Shown here piece by piece: positions 32,163-40,908 of a stretch of DNA of 50,002 nucleotides. Made by a program: the position numbers and the translations under genes. Position 1 is the stretch's first letter. Every line of letters starts with the position of its first letter. The notes under the pieces are model-generated. The model was not told the origin of the DNA, did not search any database, and saw only the letters and a list, made by a program, of their open reading frames with translations. The DNA is from Armatimonadota bacterium (lineage in GTDB: Bacteria; Sysuimicrobiota; Sysuimicrobiia; Sysuimicrobiales; Sysuimicrobiaceae). The stretch lies in NCBI GenBank assembly GCA_025060455.1, contig JANXBY010000009.1, positions 1 through 50,002 on the forward strand, read 5' to 3'.

Positions 32163-33682
32163 TGGTTCTCTCGCCGTTTGGCTCTCGGGCCCTGTCGGTG
32201 CGGCTGGGGACCGAGATAGACCCGAGTCTGTTGGCACGGGTCCTTCAGCTGGACCGGTGGGTGCGGGGCCTGCCGGGCGTGGTGGAAACGGTCCCTGCCT
32301 ACGCTTCGCTCGTAGTCCACTTCGACCCGCGGCTCGTGACCCGGGACGAACTCGCGGCCAGGTTGTACGACGCACCGGCCACCGCAGGTGCGGCGCCCGA
32401 GGGAAGGCGGCACGAGGTGCCGGTGGTGTACGGGGGCGAGTTTGGCCCAGACCTCCCGGAGGTGGCGGCGTGGGCCGGTCTGTCGGAGCGCGAGGTGGTG
32501 GAGCTTCACACCGGCACCGAGTACCTCGTGTACATGCTGGGCTTTTCCCCGGGGTTCGCCTACATGGGCACCGTCCCTGACCGCATCGCGGCGCCGCGGC
32601 TGCCGCAGCCCAGGCCCAGGGTTCCTCCGGGGTCGGTGGCGGTAGCGGGCAGGCAGACCGGCGTGTACCCTTCGCCCACCGCGGGCGGCTGGCGCATCCT
32701 GGGCCGCACGCCCGTAGTGGTCTTCGACCCCACCAGACAGCCGCCTGCGCTGTTCGAAGTCGGAGACCGGGTTCGGTTTCTGCCTGTAGAGCGCGCGGAC
32801 TGGGGTGCTACCGCCCCGGCCGAGCCGGACGTCGGGACGGGTCTCGCGGCGTTGGCGGTGCTGGATGGCGGGCTGCTGTGCACCGTGCAGGACCTGGGGC
32901 GGTTCGGGTACCGCCGCTACGGGGTGCCCCCCTCAGGAGCCATGGACCCCGAGGCACTGCTGGCGGCCAACGGCGCGGTGGGGAACGCGCCTGGCTGCGC
33001 GGCCCTGGAGTTCACCTGGCCGGCTCCTGTGCTGGAAGCGCTGGTGGACGTGGAGGTGGCGGTGGCGGGCGCGGACTTCAGCCCTGAAGTCGACGGTTCT
33101 CCGATCCCCTTGGGAAGGCCGGTGCGCCTGCGCCGGGGGCACGTGTTGCGGTTCCGCGAGCCCCGGGCGGGGAACTGGTGCTACCTGGCCCTGTCGGGAG
33201 GTGTGGAGGTCCCGGAAGTGCTGGGGAGCCGCAGCACCCACGTACCTTCCGGGCTGGGAGGACGGGCCCTCCGGAGAGGCGACGTGGTCCGGCGGGGACG
33301 CGCACCCACCGGCGCACCGCGGCCGGAGGAAGGGAGCCGGACTCGGTCGGTGAGGGTGTCCCCCGGCCCACACCTGGACGCGTTCGCCCCTGGCGCGCTG
33401 GACCGCTTTCTGTCGGAAGAGTACGCGGTGACGGTGCGCAGCGACCGATCCGGCTACCGGCTGGAGGGACCTGCGCTGCCGCACGCGGGTCCGGGTGAGA
33501 TCGTTTCCGAGGGCATGGTGGTGGGAGCGGTGCAGGTGCCGCCTTCCGGCAAGCCCATCGTGCTCATGCCCGACGGCCCCACCACGGGCGGTTACCCGGT
33601 GCTGGCGGTGGTGGTGGAGGAAGACCTTCCGCGGCTGGCGCAGAAACGGCCCGGTGAGCGGGTCCGGTTCGAACTCGCGTGA
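32162..33682 (+). CDS. pxpBC: Fused 5-oxoprolinase subunits PxpB-PxpC (KipI-KipA-like)
   Basis: This 506-residue fusion carries a KipI/PxpB domain (about 1-215) with HTGTEYLVYMLGFSPGFAYM, RPRVPPGSVAVAGRQTGVYP and GGWRILGRTP, then a KipA/PxpC domain (about 228-506) with TVQDLGRFGYRRYGVPPSGAMD, AVAGADF, GNWCYLALSGGV and GPTTGGYPVLAVV. PxpABC hydrolyses 5-oxoproline with ATP to glutamate; the PxpA (LamB/YcsF) partner is not in this window. ATG 32162 overlaps the alr stop by 1 bp (TGATG). Biotin-independent urea-amidolyase-like proteins share these domains, so the 5-oxoprolinase role is likely but not proven. Confidence 0.87.
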   Translation: MVLSPFGSRALSVRLGTEIDPSLLARVLQLDRWVRGLPGVVETVPAYASLVVHFDPRLVTRDELAARLYDAPATAGAAPEGRRHEVPVVYGGEFGPDLPEVAAWAGLSEREVVELHTGTEYLVYMLGFSPGFAYMGTVPDRIAAPRLPQPRPRVPPGSVAVAGRQTGVYPSPTAGGWRILGRTPVVVFDPTRQPPALFEVGDRVRFLPVERADWGATAPAEPDVGTGLAALAVLDGGLLCTVQDLGRFGYRRYGVPPSGAMDPEALLAANGAVGNAPGCAALEFTWPAPVLEALVDVEVAVAGADFSPEVDGSPIPLGRPVRLRRGHVLRFREPRAGNWCYLALSGGVEVPEVLGSRSTHVPSGLGGRALRRGDVVRRGRAPTGAPRPEEGSRTRSVRVSPGPHLDAFAPGALDRFLSEEYAVTVRSDRSGYRLEGPALPHAGPGEIVSEGMVVGAVQVPPSGKPIVLMPDGPTTGGYPVLAVVVEEDLPRLAQKRPGERVRFELA

Positions 33683-33689
33683 AGTCAGC

Positions 33690-34118
33690 TTACCCAGGCC
33701 CCCCCCGAGGCTCGCGAGCACGTCCCGTCCACCGGACCACCTTCTCTGCGTCTGCCAGGGCCCACCGGGCGTCGGTCTCCTCGTACAGCTCTTGTGGTGG
33801 CGTGTCCGTGTCCTCGTCCCCGTAGAAAACGGGCTCGCGCTCCCGCGCCAACCGCCGGGAGATGGCAGCCATTTCCGGCACGTGTCCCCTAAGCGCCTCT
33901 GGCAGACGGTGCGCGTGGGAGTTCAGGGCGGCGCCCACGTCGTGCAGCCGCGGGACCTCCACCCCAGTAGCGCGCAGGGCTGCTTTGAGGCACAGCTCCA
34001 CCACCTCCTGGCAGCGCCGGACCACAAGGTTCCACGCCCCCCGGTACAGGGACTGGGCCTCCTCCAGCACCACCCCGGCCTGCTCCACGAGGGCGCGGGC
34101 GGTAGAACGGTTCGTCAA
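33690..34118 (-). CDS. HEPN-domain protein (putative toxin partner of MNT)
   Basis: This 142-residue helical protein matches the HEPN family (RRCQEVVELCLKAALRATG...HDVGAAL, about residues 34-66). Its TTG start overlaps the preceding nucleotidyltransferase stop as TTGA, the usual MNT/HEPN tandem. In type VII toxin-antitoxin systems HEPN is an RNase neutralised by MNT-mediated adenylylation. The canonical R-X4-6-H RNase motif is not evident here, so it may be a non-catalytic HEPN or a substrate-binding partner of the nucleotidyltransferase. It converges on pxpBC with only 7 bp between stops. Confidence 0.78.
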   Translation of the reverse strand: MTNRSTARALVEQAGVVLEEAQSLYRGAWNLVVRRCQEVVELCLKAALRATGVEVPRLHDVGAALNSHAHRLPEALRGHVPEMAAISRRLAREREPVFYGDEDTDTPPQELYEETDARWALADAEKVVRWTGRAREPRGGPG

Positions 34119-34624
34119 AACTCGAACACCTCGCCCGGCCGGTAGTCGGGCTTCAGGTCCCAGTACCGTACCCGTCCGAGCTGCAGCCTCCTCGCCCCCA
34201 GGCGGCGTAGGGACTCCCGCATCCGATCCAGCACCGACCGGAAGAATCCTCCCCGGTCGTGCAGGAGCACCGCGTCCTCGACCATATCCAAATACAGCAG
34301 GCGCGGTCGGGCGGCTTCCTGAGGGGTCTTCAACACGGGCCGCACGTCGGTGAAAATGCCCTCCCGCCGCAGCTGTTCCAGCATGGGCCCCACCGCCTCG
34401 TCCGCGGGCTCCACCAGCTGGTACCGGGCGAGACGCGAACCGGGCAGTCCCTCTACCACCAGCAGCAGGTCGATGTCCGAGGTAGGCCCCGCCTCGCCTC
34501 GAGCCACGGACCCAAACAGCACCGCGGAGACCAACGCATCCCCGAAGGTGTCCTGGAGAGCCCGCACGTACGCCTCGGCCACCGCGCGGAGCCGTTCGCT
34601 GGTCTGCGGGGGTTCAGTCCTCAC
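34115..34624 (-). CDS. MNT-type nucleotidyltransferase (putative antitoxin)
   Basis: This 169-residue minimal nucleotidyltransferase has a perfect GSX10DXD motif (FGSVARGEAGPTSDIDLL, about residues 37-54), the metal-binding core of the DNA-polymerase-beta-like fold. In MNT/HEPN modules this enzyme adds AMP to the HEPN partner and blocks it. It is longer than typical MntA antitoxins because of a C-terminal region including LYLDMVEDAVLLHDRGGFF. GTG 34624 overlaps the upstream glycosyltransferase stop as GTGA, which places the pair in one leftward operon. Confidence 0.85.
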   Translation of the reverse strand: MRTEPPQTSERLRAVAEAYVRALQDTFGDALVSAVLFGSVARGEAGPTSDIDLLLVVEGLPGSRLARYQLVEPADEAVGPMLEQLRREGIFTDVRPVLKTPQEAARPRLLYLDMVEDAVLLHDRGGFFRSVLDRMRESLRRLGARRLQLGRVRYWDLKPDYRPGEVFEF

Positions 34625-35823
34625 GCCTTCAGGCTAGCACGAGGGGAAAGCTGTACCCACGCGGACATGAGCGTCCATCCGGCCACCGCCACGGTGAACG
34701 CCGCAAGCACCTGGGCCGTGGGCGGCTCCAAAACCCGCCACAGGGCGACCCACAGTGGGGTCGCGTACTGCGGCACGGTCCCCAGATACCCGAGGCCGTA
34801 CAGCAGGTTGGCCACGAGCGCCCCCGACACCGCCCCGACGAGCCAGGTGGTTGCCCGCCCGTGCGCCCAGGCCAGCAGGACGAGAGGAAGCGCGGGGAAC
34901 AGGTACCGCTCGTGCATTCGGGTGGCTAGGGCAAACACCGCCACCGTCACCACGGCCGCACCCAGAGCCGCCCGCCCGGGCTCCCCGCGGCCAGCCACCC
35001 GCCAGGTGCCCCACGCCGCCGGAACAGCTGCCAGCACCACACCCCACGCGGCCGCCGGCAGCCCGAAGACGGGTAGCGAGTCCGACCTCCAGTTGAATCC
35101 TGCAAGGTACCACAGGTTCAGGGCGTTCACCGACCCGTACGGGTACACGCCGGAAGCCGCCAGGGCGAGGTGCGCGAGCCCTACGGGAGATAGCCCGAAC
35201 AGAGCGGCGCCTGCCGCCGCGGTGAGCGCGGCGGCTCCGCCCACCCAGGCCAGCTGCGCACGCCCCCTGACCCGGGGAAACAGGCCCACCAACAGCACGG
35301 CACCGGCCAGCGCGTACTGGGGTTTCGTCAGGCAGCCCATCCCGAACAGAACCCCTGCCCACCCTGGCCGGCCGGCCTGCCAGGCCGCGGCACTACCCAG
35401 AAGCCAGGCGACTGCCACCGACTCCGCCTGTCCCCACCAGCTGCCCGCCACCAGCGCCGCGGGGTTGAGGAGGTATCCCAGGGCCGCAGCCTTCCCTCGC
35501 TTCCCGCCCAGCCGGGCCAGCAACCAGCCCACCGCTAGGTCCGCCAGGGCAGGTGGGACCTTCAGCAGCACGGGCAACAGTTCGGGGTGGCCTCGCAGGA
35601 TCAGCCCCACCGGCCACAGCACCAGCAGGTAGCCGGGCAGGTAGTCTGTGAACACGCCCGGAGCGTAGAACTGCCAGGGCCCGACCTCCGCCAGCCGGAG
35701 GGCCCACGCGCGGAAGGCCGCCAGGTCCGCGGGGTGCCCGGGTAGGAAAAACAGCACGCCCCGAGCCACCAACCCCAGAACCCACGCGGCCGTCGTCACC
35801 CGGGAAGCCACCGCAGCCCGCAC
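34621..35823 (-). CDS. Polytopic membrane glycosyltransferase (GT-C fold, mannosyltransferase-like)
   Basis: This integral membrane protein of about 400 residues has roughly ten hydrophobic segments. Its family-like features are an early external acidic loop (GHPADLAAFRAWALRLAEVG, followed by FTDYLPGYL) and later LTKPQYAL and ATRMHERYLFPALPL, as seen in lipid-linked sugar transferases of the GT-C/DUF2029 group. Such enzymes use polyprenyl-phosphate sugars to modify envelope glycans or proteins. GTG 35823 is chosen as the first start giving a normal N-terminus; in-frame starts further upstream to 35958 cannot be excluded. It heads the leftward GT-MNT-HEPN unit. A degenerate copy of the CCCC-AAA hairpin lies just upstream at 35835-35863. 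Confidence 0.75.
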   Translation of the reverse strand: MRAAVASRVTTAAWVLGLVARGVLFFLPGHPADLAAFRAWALRLAEVGPWQFYAPGVFTDYLPGYLLVLWPVGLILRGHPELLPVLLKVPPALADLAVGWLLARLGGKRGKAAALGYLLNPAALVAGSWWGQAESVAVAWLLGSAAAWQAGRPGWAGVLFGMGCLTKPQYALAGAVLLVGLFPRVRGRAQLAWVGGAAALTAAAGAALFGLSPVGLAHLALAASGVYPYGSVNALNLWYLAGFNWRSDSLPVFGLPAAAWGVVLAAVPAAWGTWRVAGRGEPGRAALGAAVVTVAVFALATRMHERYLFPALPLVLLAWAHGRATTWLVGAVSGALVANLLYGLGYLGTVPQYATPLWVALWRVLEPPTAQVLAAFTVAVAGWTLMSAWVQLSPRASLKA

Positions 35824-35998
35824 CCCTAGGTCAGCCCCGCAAATCGCCCCGCGACGTTTGGGGATCCCGATCCCCCTCCGCACGCCCGTAATTCGCAGGC
35901 AGGCTCCTGACCATTTGATCGCCGTGCGTGCAGCCCCGGCGATGGTACCACGGGCCACCAGGAGGTGCGGTCCGTGGTGTGGAAGCTACCCGTCGGTG

Positions 35999-37114
35999 AT
36001 GCGGGTCGGGGTTCCTCGGGAGCGCAAGGACGGAGAGTACCGGGTGGGTATCACTCCTGCGGGCGTGATGCAGCTGGTAGAGGCCGGCTGCGAGGTGGTG
36101 GTAGAGTCGGGAGCCGGCGAGGGGAGCGGGTTTGCCGACGAGGAGTACGCGCGGCGAGGGGCGCGGCAGACCCGCGATCCTGCGGAAGTGTGGGGCTGCG
36201 AGCTGGTGATGAAGGTCAAGGAGCCCCTCCCGGACGAGTACCGCTATCTGCGTCGTGGGCTGGTGCTGTTCGCCTACCTGCACCTGGCGGCAGACGAGCG
36301 CCTCACCCACGCCCTGGTCCGGTCGGGCGCGGTGGCGGTGGCGTACGAGACCGTGCAGCTGGCGGACGGCGAGTTGCCACTACTCACCCCCATGAGCGAG
36401 GTGGCGGGCAAGCTGGCGGTGCAGGAGGCCAGCTACTACCTCAAACGAACGCAGGGCGGCAGGGGCACCCTGCTGGGGGGCGTGACCGGCGTGGCCCCGG
36501 GCACCGTGGTGATCCTGGGCGGTGGCGTGGTGGGGACCAACGCGGCGAAGGTGGCCCTAGGCATGGGCGCGCAGGTGACCGTGCTGGAGCGCAACCCCAG
36601 GCGCATGGCGCACCTGGACGACGTGCTGCACGGCCGCATCCAGGTGCTCACGAGCAACCCGTACACCGTGGAGCAGGCGGTGGCGTACGCGGACGTGCTG
36701 GTAGGCGCGGTCCTCGTCCCGGGCGCCCGCACGCCCAGGCTGGTGTCCGCGGACATGGTGAGAGCCATGAAGGCCGGTTCCGTGATCGTGGACGTCTCCG
36801 TGGACCAAGGCGGCTGTGTGGAGACCATCCGGCCCACCACCCACAGCCAGCCGGTCTACGAGTGGGGCGGGGTGATCCACTACGGGGTGACCAACATGCC
36901 GGCGGCGGTCCCCCGAACTTCCACGGTGGCCCTGGCCAACGCCACCGTACCCTACGCCGTTGCCCTGGCGCGCAAGGGTTGGCGGGAGGCCTGCCGGCGG
37001 GATCCCGCCCTGGCCCGCGGCCTCAACGTGGTGCACGGCACCGTGACCCACCCCGGCGTGGCGGAAGCCCACGGGTTGCGCTTCACGCCCGCAGAAGAGG
37101 TCCTCCGCGGCTGA
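35999..37114 (+). CDS. ald: Alanine dehydrogenase
   Basis: This 371-residue NAD-dependent enzyme interconverts L-alanine and pyruvate plus ammonia. The sequence starts [25 protein letters not shown] and AYLHLAAD hold the catalytic Lys and His; [21 protein letters not shown] is the Rossmann motif; and [20 protein letters not shown] and [11 protein letters not shown] complete the family pattern. ATG 35999 (preceded by an in-frame GTG at 35996) has no strong ribosome-binding site at normal distance; AGGAGG lies about 35 nt upstream. The 35824-35998 divergent spacer holds a degenerate hairpin (35835-35863) and no promoter I can defend. Confidence 0.95.
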   Translation: MRVGVPRERKDGEYRVGITPAGVMQLVEAGCEVVVESGAGEGSGFADEEYARRGARQTRDPAEVWGCELVMKVKEPLPDEYRYLRRGLVLFAYLHLAADERLTHALVRSGAVAVAYETVQLADGELPLLTPMSEVAGKLAVQEASYYLKRTQGGRGTLLGGVTGVAPGTVVILGGGVVGTNAAKVALGMGAQVTVLERNPRRMAHLDDVLHGRIQVLTSNPYTVEQAVAYADVLVGAVLVPGARTPRLVSADMVRAMKAGSVIVDVSVDQGGCVETIRPTTHSQPVYEWGGVIHYGVTNMPAAVPRTSTVALANATVPYAVALARKGWREACRRDPALARGLNVVHGTVTHPGVAEAHGLRFTPAEEVLRG

Positions 37115-37147
37115 AGGGTCAGGCCACTTACCCGCCTCTGGGGCGGC

Positions 37148-37378
37148 CTAGGGGGTGGGCAGGTTGGCGAAGATGGCCTCCACCGACTCCGGCATCTCCG
37201 GCCGGATGCGGCCCGCCGCGATCTCCTCCAGCGCCACGGTCACGGGGTTTTGGGAGTCCACGTCGACCAGAGGCAGCTGGCCCACGCGCAGCTCTCGCGC
37301 GCGCTTCGCGGCCAGCATCACCAGCAGGTACTTGTTCGGCACCCGTTCCAGCAACGTCTCGATGGGTGGGCGCGTCAT
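37148..37378 (-). CDS. rpoZ: DNA-directed RNA polymerase omega subunit
   Basis: This 76-residue omega subunit assists assembly of the beta-prime subunit. PIETLLERVPNKYLLVMLAA, KRARELR and the downstream NPVTVALEEIAAGRI are the diagnostic segments. ATG 37378 follows GGAGGAGG at short spacing. It is monocistronic here, not next to gmk or dfp as in many genomes, and converges on ald, with a small CCGCC/GGCGG hairpin (37132-37146) in the gap. Confidence 0.93.
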   Translation of the reverse strand: MTRPPIETLLERVPNKYLLVMLAAKRARELRVGQLPLVDVDSQNPVTVALEEIAAGRIRPEMPESVEAIFANLPTP

Positions 37379-37402
37379 GGCCTCCTCCCCCCTGGCCCCG
37401 AT

Positions 37403-37431
37403 AGGATATTCTACCCGGTGAGAGGACGCAA
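37403..37431 (-). promoter_or_regulatory. Promoter of rpoZ
   Basis: On the minus strand TTGCGT (37431-37426), a 17-bp spacer and TATCCT (37408-37403) lie in the right order, giving a start near 37396 and a leader of about 18 nt that carries the GGAGGAGG site. Confidence 0.6.
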
Positions 37432-37452
37432 GTCTGCAGCGGGGGTGAGTGG

Positions 37453-39306
37453 GTGGCCACGGTCGAGCTGCAGCGGATAACCACGGGAACCGTATCGCAC
37501 CGATTCCTGCAGGCGGTACGGGAGCGGGGCGCGCGGGTCGCCCTGTGGCACAAGCGCAGGGGGCTCTGGCACCCCGTGACGTGGGCGGACTACGGAAGGG
37601 CCGCCCAGGAGGTGGCCTGCGGCCTGCGGGCCCTGGGGTTCGAGCCCGGGCAGGCTGCGGCCATCATCGGCCACAACCGGCCCGAGTGGCTGTTCTGCGA
37701 CATGGGGATCCTGCTGGCCGGGGGGCTGTCCGTGGCGGTGTACGCCACCAACCCGCCCGACCAGTGCGCGTACGTCCTCGGCCACAGCGAAGCCCGTGTG
37801 TTCTTCGTGGAAGACGAGGAGCAGCTGGACAAGGCGCTGGAGGTCCGCGCCCAGCTGCCGGCCCTGGAGCGCATCGTGGTCATGGACCCAGAAGGCCTGG
37901 CGGGGTTTGCGGACCCGCAGGTCATCACCCTGGACGAGCTGCGGGCCCTGGGCCGGGCCTCCTGGGAGCCGGAGGAGCTGGAGGCACTCGCCCGGAGGGC
38001 CTCGGAGGAGGACGTGGCCATCCTCCTGTACACCTCCGGCACCACCGGCCCGCCCAAGGGGGCGATGCTGACCCACCGGAACCTGCTGTGGACCGCCCAC
38101 GCCTTGGGGCAGGCCAACGCGTTGTACCCTACGGACAGCTCCCTGTCCTTTTTGCCCCTGTCGCACATCGCGGAGCGCATGCTGAGCGTGTACCTGCCCC
38201 TGGTGTGGGGGTACTCGGTGTACTTCGCGGAGAGCCTGGACACCCTGTTCCAGAACCTCCAGGAGGTGCGCCCCACGATCCTGTTCGCGGTGCCCCGGTT
38301 GTGGGAGAAGTTGCACTCGCAGCTGACCCTGCACATGCGGGAGGCGGACCCCTTCAAGCGAGCGGCTTACGAGGCCGCCGTGGCGGTCGGCCGGCGCTAC
38401 GCCCGGGCCACCCTGGCGGGAGAACGGGTTCCAGGGAGTCTGCGGGCCGCCCACGCGGTGGCGGACGCCGCCGTCTTGCGGCCCCTGCGGCGCCGGCTGG
38501 GGCTGGACCGGATGCGGTTCGCGGTGTCCGGGGCGGCGCCGATCGCCCCGGAGATCCTGGAGTTCTACCACGCCCTGGGAGTGCGGATCCGGGAGGTGTA
38601 CGGGCAGACGGAGGGCAGCGGGCCCACCACCATCCACCAGGGGGATCGCATCCGGCTCGGCACTGTGGGGCAGCCCCTGCCAGGGGTGGAGGTGCGAATC
38701 GCTCCGGACGGGGAGATCCTCGTCCGCGGCCCCAACGTGTTTGCGGGGTACTTCAAGGACCCCGAGGCCACCGCCCAGGCCCTCCAGGACGGCTGGCTGC
38801 ACTCCGGGGACGTGGGCGAGCTGGACGCAGACGGCTTCCTGCGGATCACCGACCGGAAGAAGGACATCATCGTGAACGCGTACGGGAAGAACATCGCGCC
38901 CGCGTACGTGGAGAACCTGCTGAAGGCCAGCCCGTACGTCCACGACGCGGTGGTGCTCGGAGACCGCAGGCCCTACCTGGTGGCCCTCATCGTCATCGAC
39001 GAGGAGAACGTGGCGCGGTGGGCCCAGGACCATCGGATTCCCTTCTCCACCTTCGCGGACCTGAGCGGGAACGACCGCGTGCGGGAGCTGGTGGCCCAGG
39101 AGGTGGAGCGGGTGAACCGTGGCCTGAGCAGCCCCGAGCAGGTGAAGCGATTCGCCCTGCTGCCCAAGCGGCTGTACCAGGAGGACGGCGAGGTCACGCC
39201 GACCCTGAAGGTGAAGCGCAAGGCCATCCTGGAGAAGTACGGGGACCTCATCGACAGCCTGTACCGCTCGGAGGCCGTCCCTGAAACGCGCAAGGCGCAC
39301 AGATGA
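37453..39306 (+). CDS. Long-chain fatty-acid/AMP-dependent acyl-CoA ligase
   Basis: This 617-residue ANL-superfamily enzyme activates a carboxylic acid to its CoA thioester through an acyl-adenylate. The P-loop ILLYTSGTTGPPKGAMLTH lies near residue 193, followed by VYGQTEGSGPTT, DGWLHSGDVGELDADGFLRI, TDRKKDIIVNAYGKNIAP and the C-terminal Lys region EVTPTLKVKRK. The FadD15-like length and the large linker after FLPLSHIAERM suggest long-chain or aromatic acids. The convergent livFGKHM-type transporter next to it is a frequent partner of such ligases in bacteria that take up aromatic or branched acids. GTG 37453 is the start. Confidence 0.9.
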   Translation: MATVELQRITTGTVSHRFLQAVRERGARVALWHKRRGLWHPVTWADYGRAAQEVACGLRALGFEPGQAAAIIGHNRPEWLFCDMGILLAGGLSVAVYATNPPDQCAYVLGHSEARVFFVEDEEQLDKALEVRAQLPALERIVVMDPEGLAGFADPQVITLDELRALGRASWEPEELEALARRASEEDVAILLYTSGTTGPPKGAMLTHRNLLWTAHALGQANALYPTDSSLSFLPLSHIAERMLSVYLPLVWGYSVYFAESLDTLFQNLQEVRPTILFAVPRLWEKLHSQLTLHMREADPFKRAAYEAAVAVGRRYARATLAGERVPGSLRAAHAVADAAVLRPLRRRLGLDRMRFAVSGAAPIAPEILEFYHALGVRIREVYGQTEGSGPTTIHQGDRIRLGTVGQPLPGVEVRIAPDGEILVRGPNVFAGYFKDPEATAQALQDGWLHSGDVGELDADGFLRITDRKKDIIVNAYGKNIAPAYVENLLKASPYVHDAVVLGDRRPYLVALIVIDEENVARWAQDHRIPFSTFADLSGNDRVRELVAQEVERVNRGLSSPEQVKRFALLPKRLYQEDGEVTPTLKVKRKAILEKYGDLIDSLYRSEAVPETRKAHR

Positions 39307-39313
39307 CCGGGGT

Positions 39314-39342
39314 CCCCAAAAATCGCGCCAGTGATTTTGGGG
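39314..39342. repeat. Hairpin element copy 3, between convergent genes
   Basis: CCCCAAAAATC (39314-39324) pairs with GATTTTGGGG (39333-39342), with one unpaired A. It sits 7 bp after the acyl-CoA ligase stop and 13 bp beyond the livF stop. Its right flank GGGGTGGTACC resembles the GGGGTGGTCC next to copy 2. A bidirectional terminator role is plausible from position. Confidence 0.65.
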
Positions 39343-39355
39343 TGGTACCAGACCC

Positions 39356-40129
39356 TTACGCCCACCGGCGCTTGGGACGCCACCTGCGGAAACCCTTGGG
39401 CGAGGGCTCCCGCTGGACGCCCAGATACAGCTCCTGCACGTTGGGGTCGTCCCGGAGGCGCTCCGCGGGGCCTTCCAGCACCAGCCGGCCGGCCTCCAGC
39501 ACGTAGCCGTAGTGGGCCACGGTCAGGGCCATGCGCGCGTTCTGCTCCACCCGCAGGATGGAAAGGCCCTCTCGGTTCAGGGACTTCAGGATGTCGAAGA
39601 TCTGCGCCACCACCCGGGGCGCCAGGCCCAGGGAAGGCTCGTCCAGCAGGAGGAGGGACGGCCGCAGCAGGAGGGCGCGGGCCAGGGCCAGCATCTGCTG
39701 CTCCCCGCCGGACAGGGTCCCCGCCTGCTGCCACCGCCGCTCCCGCAGCACCGGGAACCGGTCCAGGACGGCCTCGTACTCGCGCCCGGTGTAACGCCGC
39801 GCATAGCCTGCCAGCTGCAGGTTCTCCTCCACAGTGAGTTCCGGGAACAGCCCGCGGCCCTCAGGCACCAGGACGACCCCCAGGCGCGTGACCGCATCGG
39901 GGTCTTTCCCGTTCAGGCGCACCCCCCGGAAGACCACCTCGCCCTTTTCCGGCTGGTCGGGGATCAGGCCCATCACGGTGCGCAGCAGGGTGGTCTTGCC
40001 CGCGCCGTTGCTGCCCAGCAACGCCGCCACCTGGCCTTCCCGCACGTGCAGGGAAACCCCCCGCAGCACCGCCAGCCCCTTGCGGTAGCCTGCCTCCACG
40101 TTGAGGACGGACAGCACCTCCGCGGTCAT
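39356..40129 (-). CDS. livF: Branched-chain amino acid-type ABC transporter ATPase LivF
   Basis: This 257-residue ATPase has Walker A LGSNGAGKTTLL (about 38-49), Q-loop region VLVPEGRGLFPELTVEENL, signature LSGGEQQMLALARAL and Walker B LLLLDEPSLGLAP. The short length, EGRGLF and YVLEAGRLVLEG near the end mark it as LivF rather than LivG. ATG 40129 overlaps the livG stop as ATGA. It is the last gene of the leftward liv operon. Confidence 0.94.
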   Translation of the reverse strand: MTAEVLSVLNVEAGYRKGLAVLRGVSLHVREGQVAALLGSNGAGKTTLLRTVMGLIPDQPEKGEVVFRGVRLNGKDPDAVTRLGVVLVPEGRGLFPELTVEENLQLAGYARRYTGREYEAVLDRFPVLRERRWQQAGTLSGGEQQMLALARALLLRPSLLLLDEPSLGLAPRVVAQIFDILKSLNREGLSILRVEQNARMALTVAHYGYVLEAGRLVLEGPAERLRDDPNVQELYLGVQREPSPKGFRRWRPKRRWA

Positions 40130-40899
40130 GCGCCCACGCCCAGGTAAGCCTCCACCACCCTCGGGTCCCGCTGCACGCGTTCCGGAGGCCCCTGCGCGAT
40201 CACCTCCCCGTGATCGAGAACCACCACCCGTTCCGACAGGTCCATGACCATGCGCAGGTCGTGCTCCACCAGCACCACCGTCACCCCGTAGACGCGGCGG
40301 GCGTCCTGAAGCCGGTACTTCAGCTCGTCCTTTTCCTCCGCCACTAGGCCTGCGGACGGCTCGTCCAGGAGCAGGAGCCGGGGATGGCTGCAAAGTGCCC
40401 GACCAAGCTCCACCACCTTCTGGACCCCGTGCGGCAGGGCCGCCACCGGCCGGTCCCGATACGCCTGCAGCTCTAAGAACTCCAGCACCTCCTCCGCCCG
40501 CTCCCGCTGCCGGACCTCCTCCTCCCGGGCGCGCCGGGTCCACAGGGCCACCTCCCACACACTTGCCCGGAAGTGGCGGTGACATCCCAGCAGCAGATTG
40601 TCCAGGACGGTCATCCCCCGGAACAGCTCCAGGTTCTGGAACGTCCGCGCCACCCCCATACGGGCGATGGCGTCCGGCGAAGCCCGGGTGATGTCGTGTC
40701 CGGCCAGCAGCACCCGGCCGCGCTGCGGTCGGTACAGCCCGCACACGCAGTTGAACAGCGAGGTCTTGCCGGCGCCGTTGGGCCCGATCAGGCCCACCAG
40801 CTCCCCGGTACGGACTTCCAGGTTCACGTCCTGCAGGGCGGCCACCCCGCCGAACCGCAGGGTGACGCCCTGGACCTGCAGCAGCGGTGCTGCCGCCAA
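40126..40899 (-). CDS. livG: Branched-chain amino acid-type ABC transporter ATPase LivG
   Basis: This 257-residue ATPase has Walker A IGPNGAGKTSLFNCVCG, the LivG-specific GVARTFQNLELFRGMTVLDN and Walker B LLLLDEPSAGL. The signature loop reads ALPHGVQKVVELGRAL, degenerate against the usual LSYGQQRRLEIARAL, so ATP-site function may rest more on the LivF partner. The start is TTG 40899, with AAGG 7 nt upstream. Transported solutes could be branched-chain amino acids, amides, urea or aromatic acids. Confidence 0.93.
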   Translation of the reverse strand: MAAAPLLQVQGVTLRFGGVAALQDVNLEVRTGELVGLIGPNGAGKTSLFNCVCGLYRPQRGRVLLAGHDITRASPDAIARMGVARTFQNLELFRGMTVLDNLLLGCHRHFRASVWEVALWTRRAREEEVRQRERAEEVLEFLELQAYRDRPVAALPHGVQKVVELGRALCSHPRLLLLDEPSAGLVAEEKDELKYRLQDARRVYGVTVVLVEHDLRMVMDLSERVVVLDHGEVIAQGPPERVQRDPRVVEAYLGVGA

Positions 40900-40908
40900 C
40901 GCCCGACC

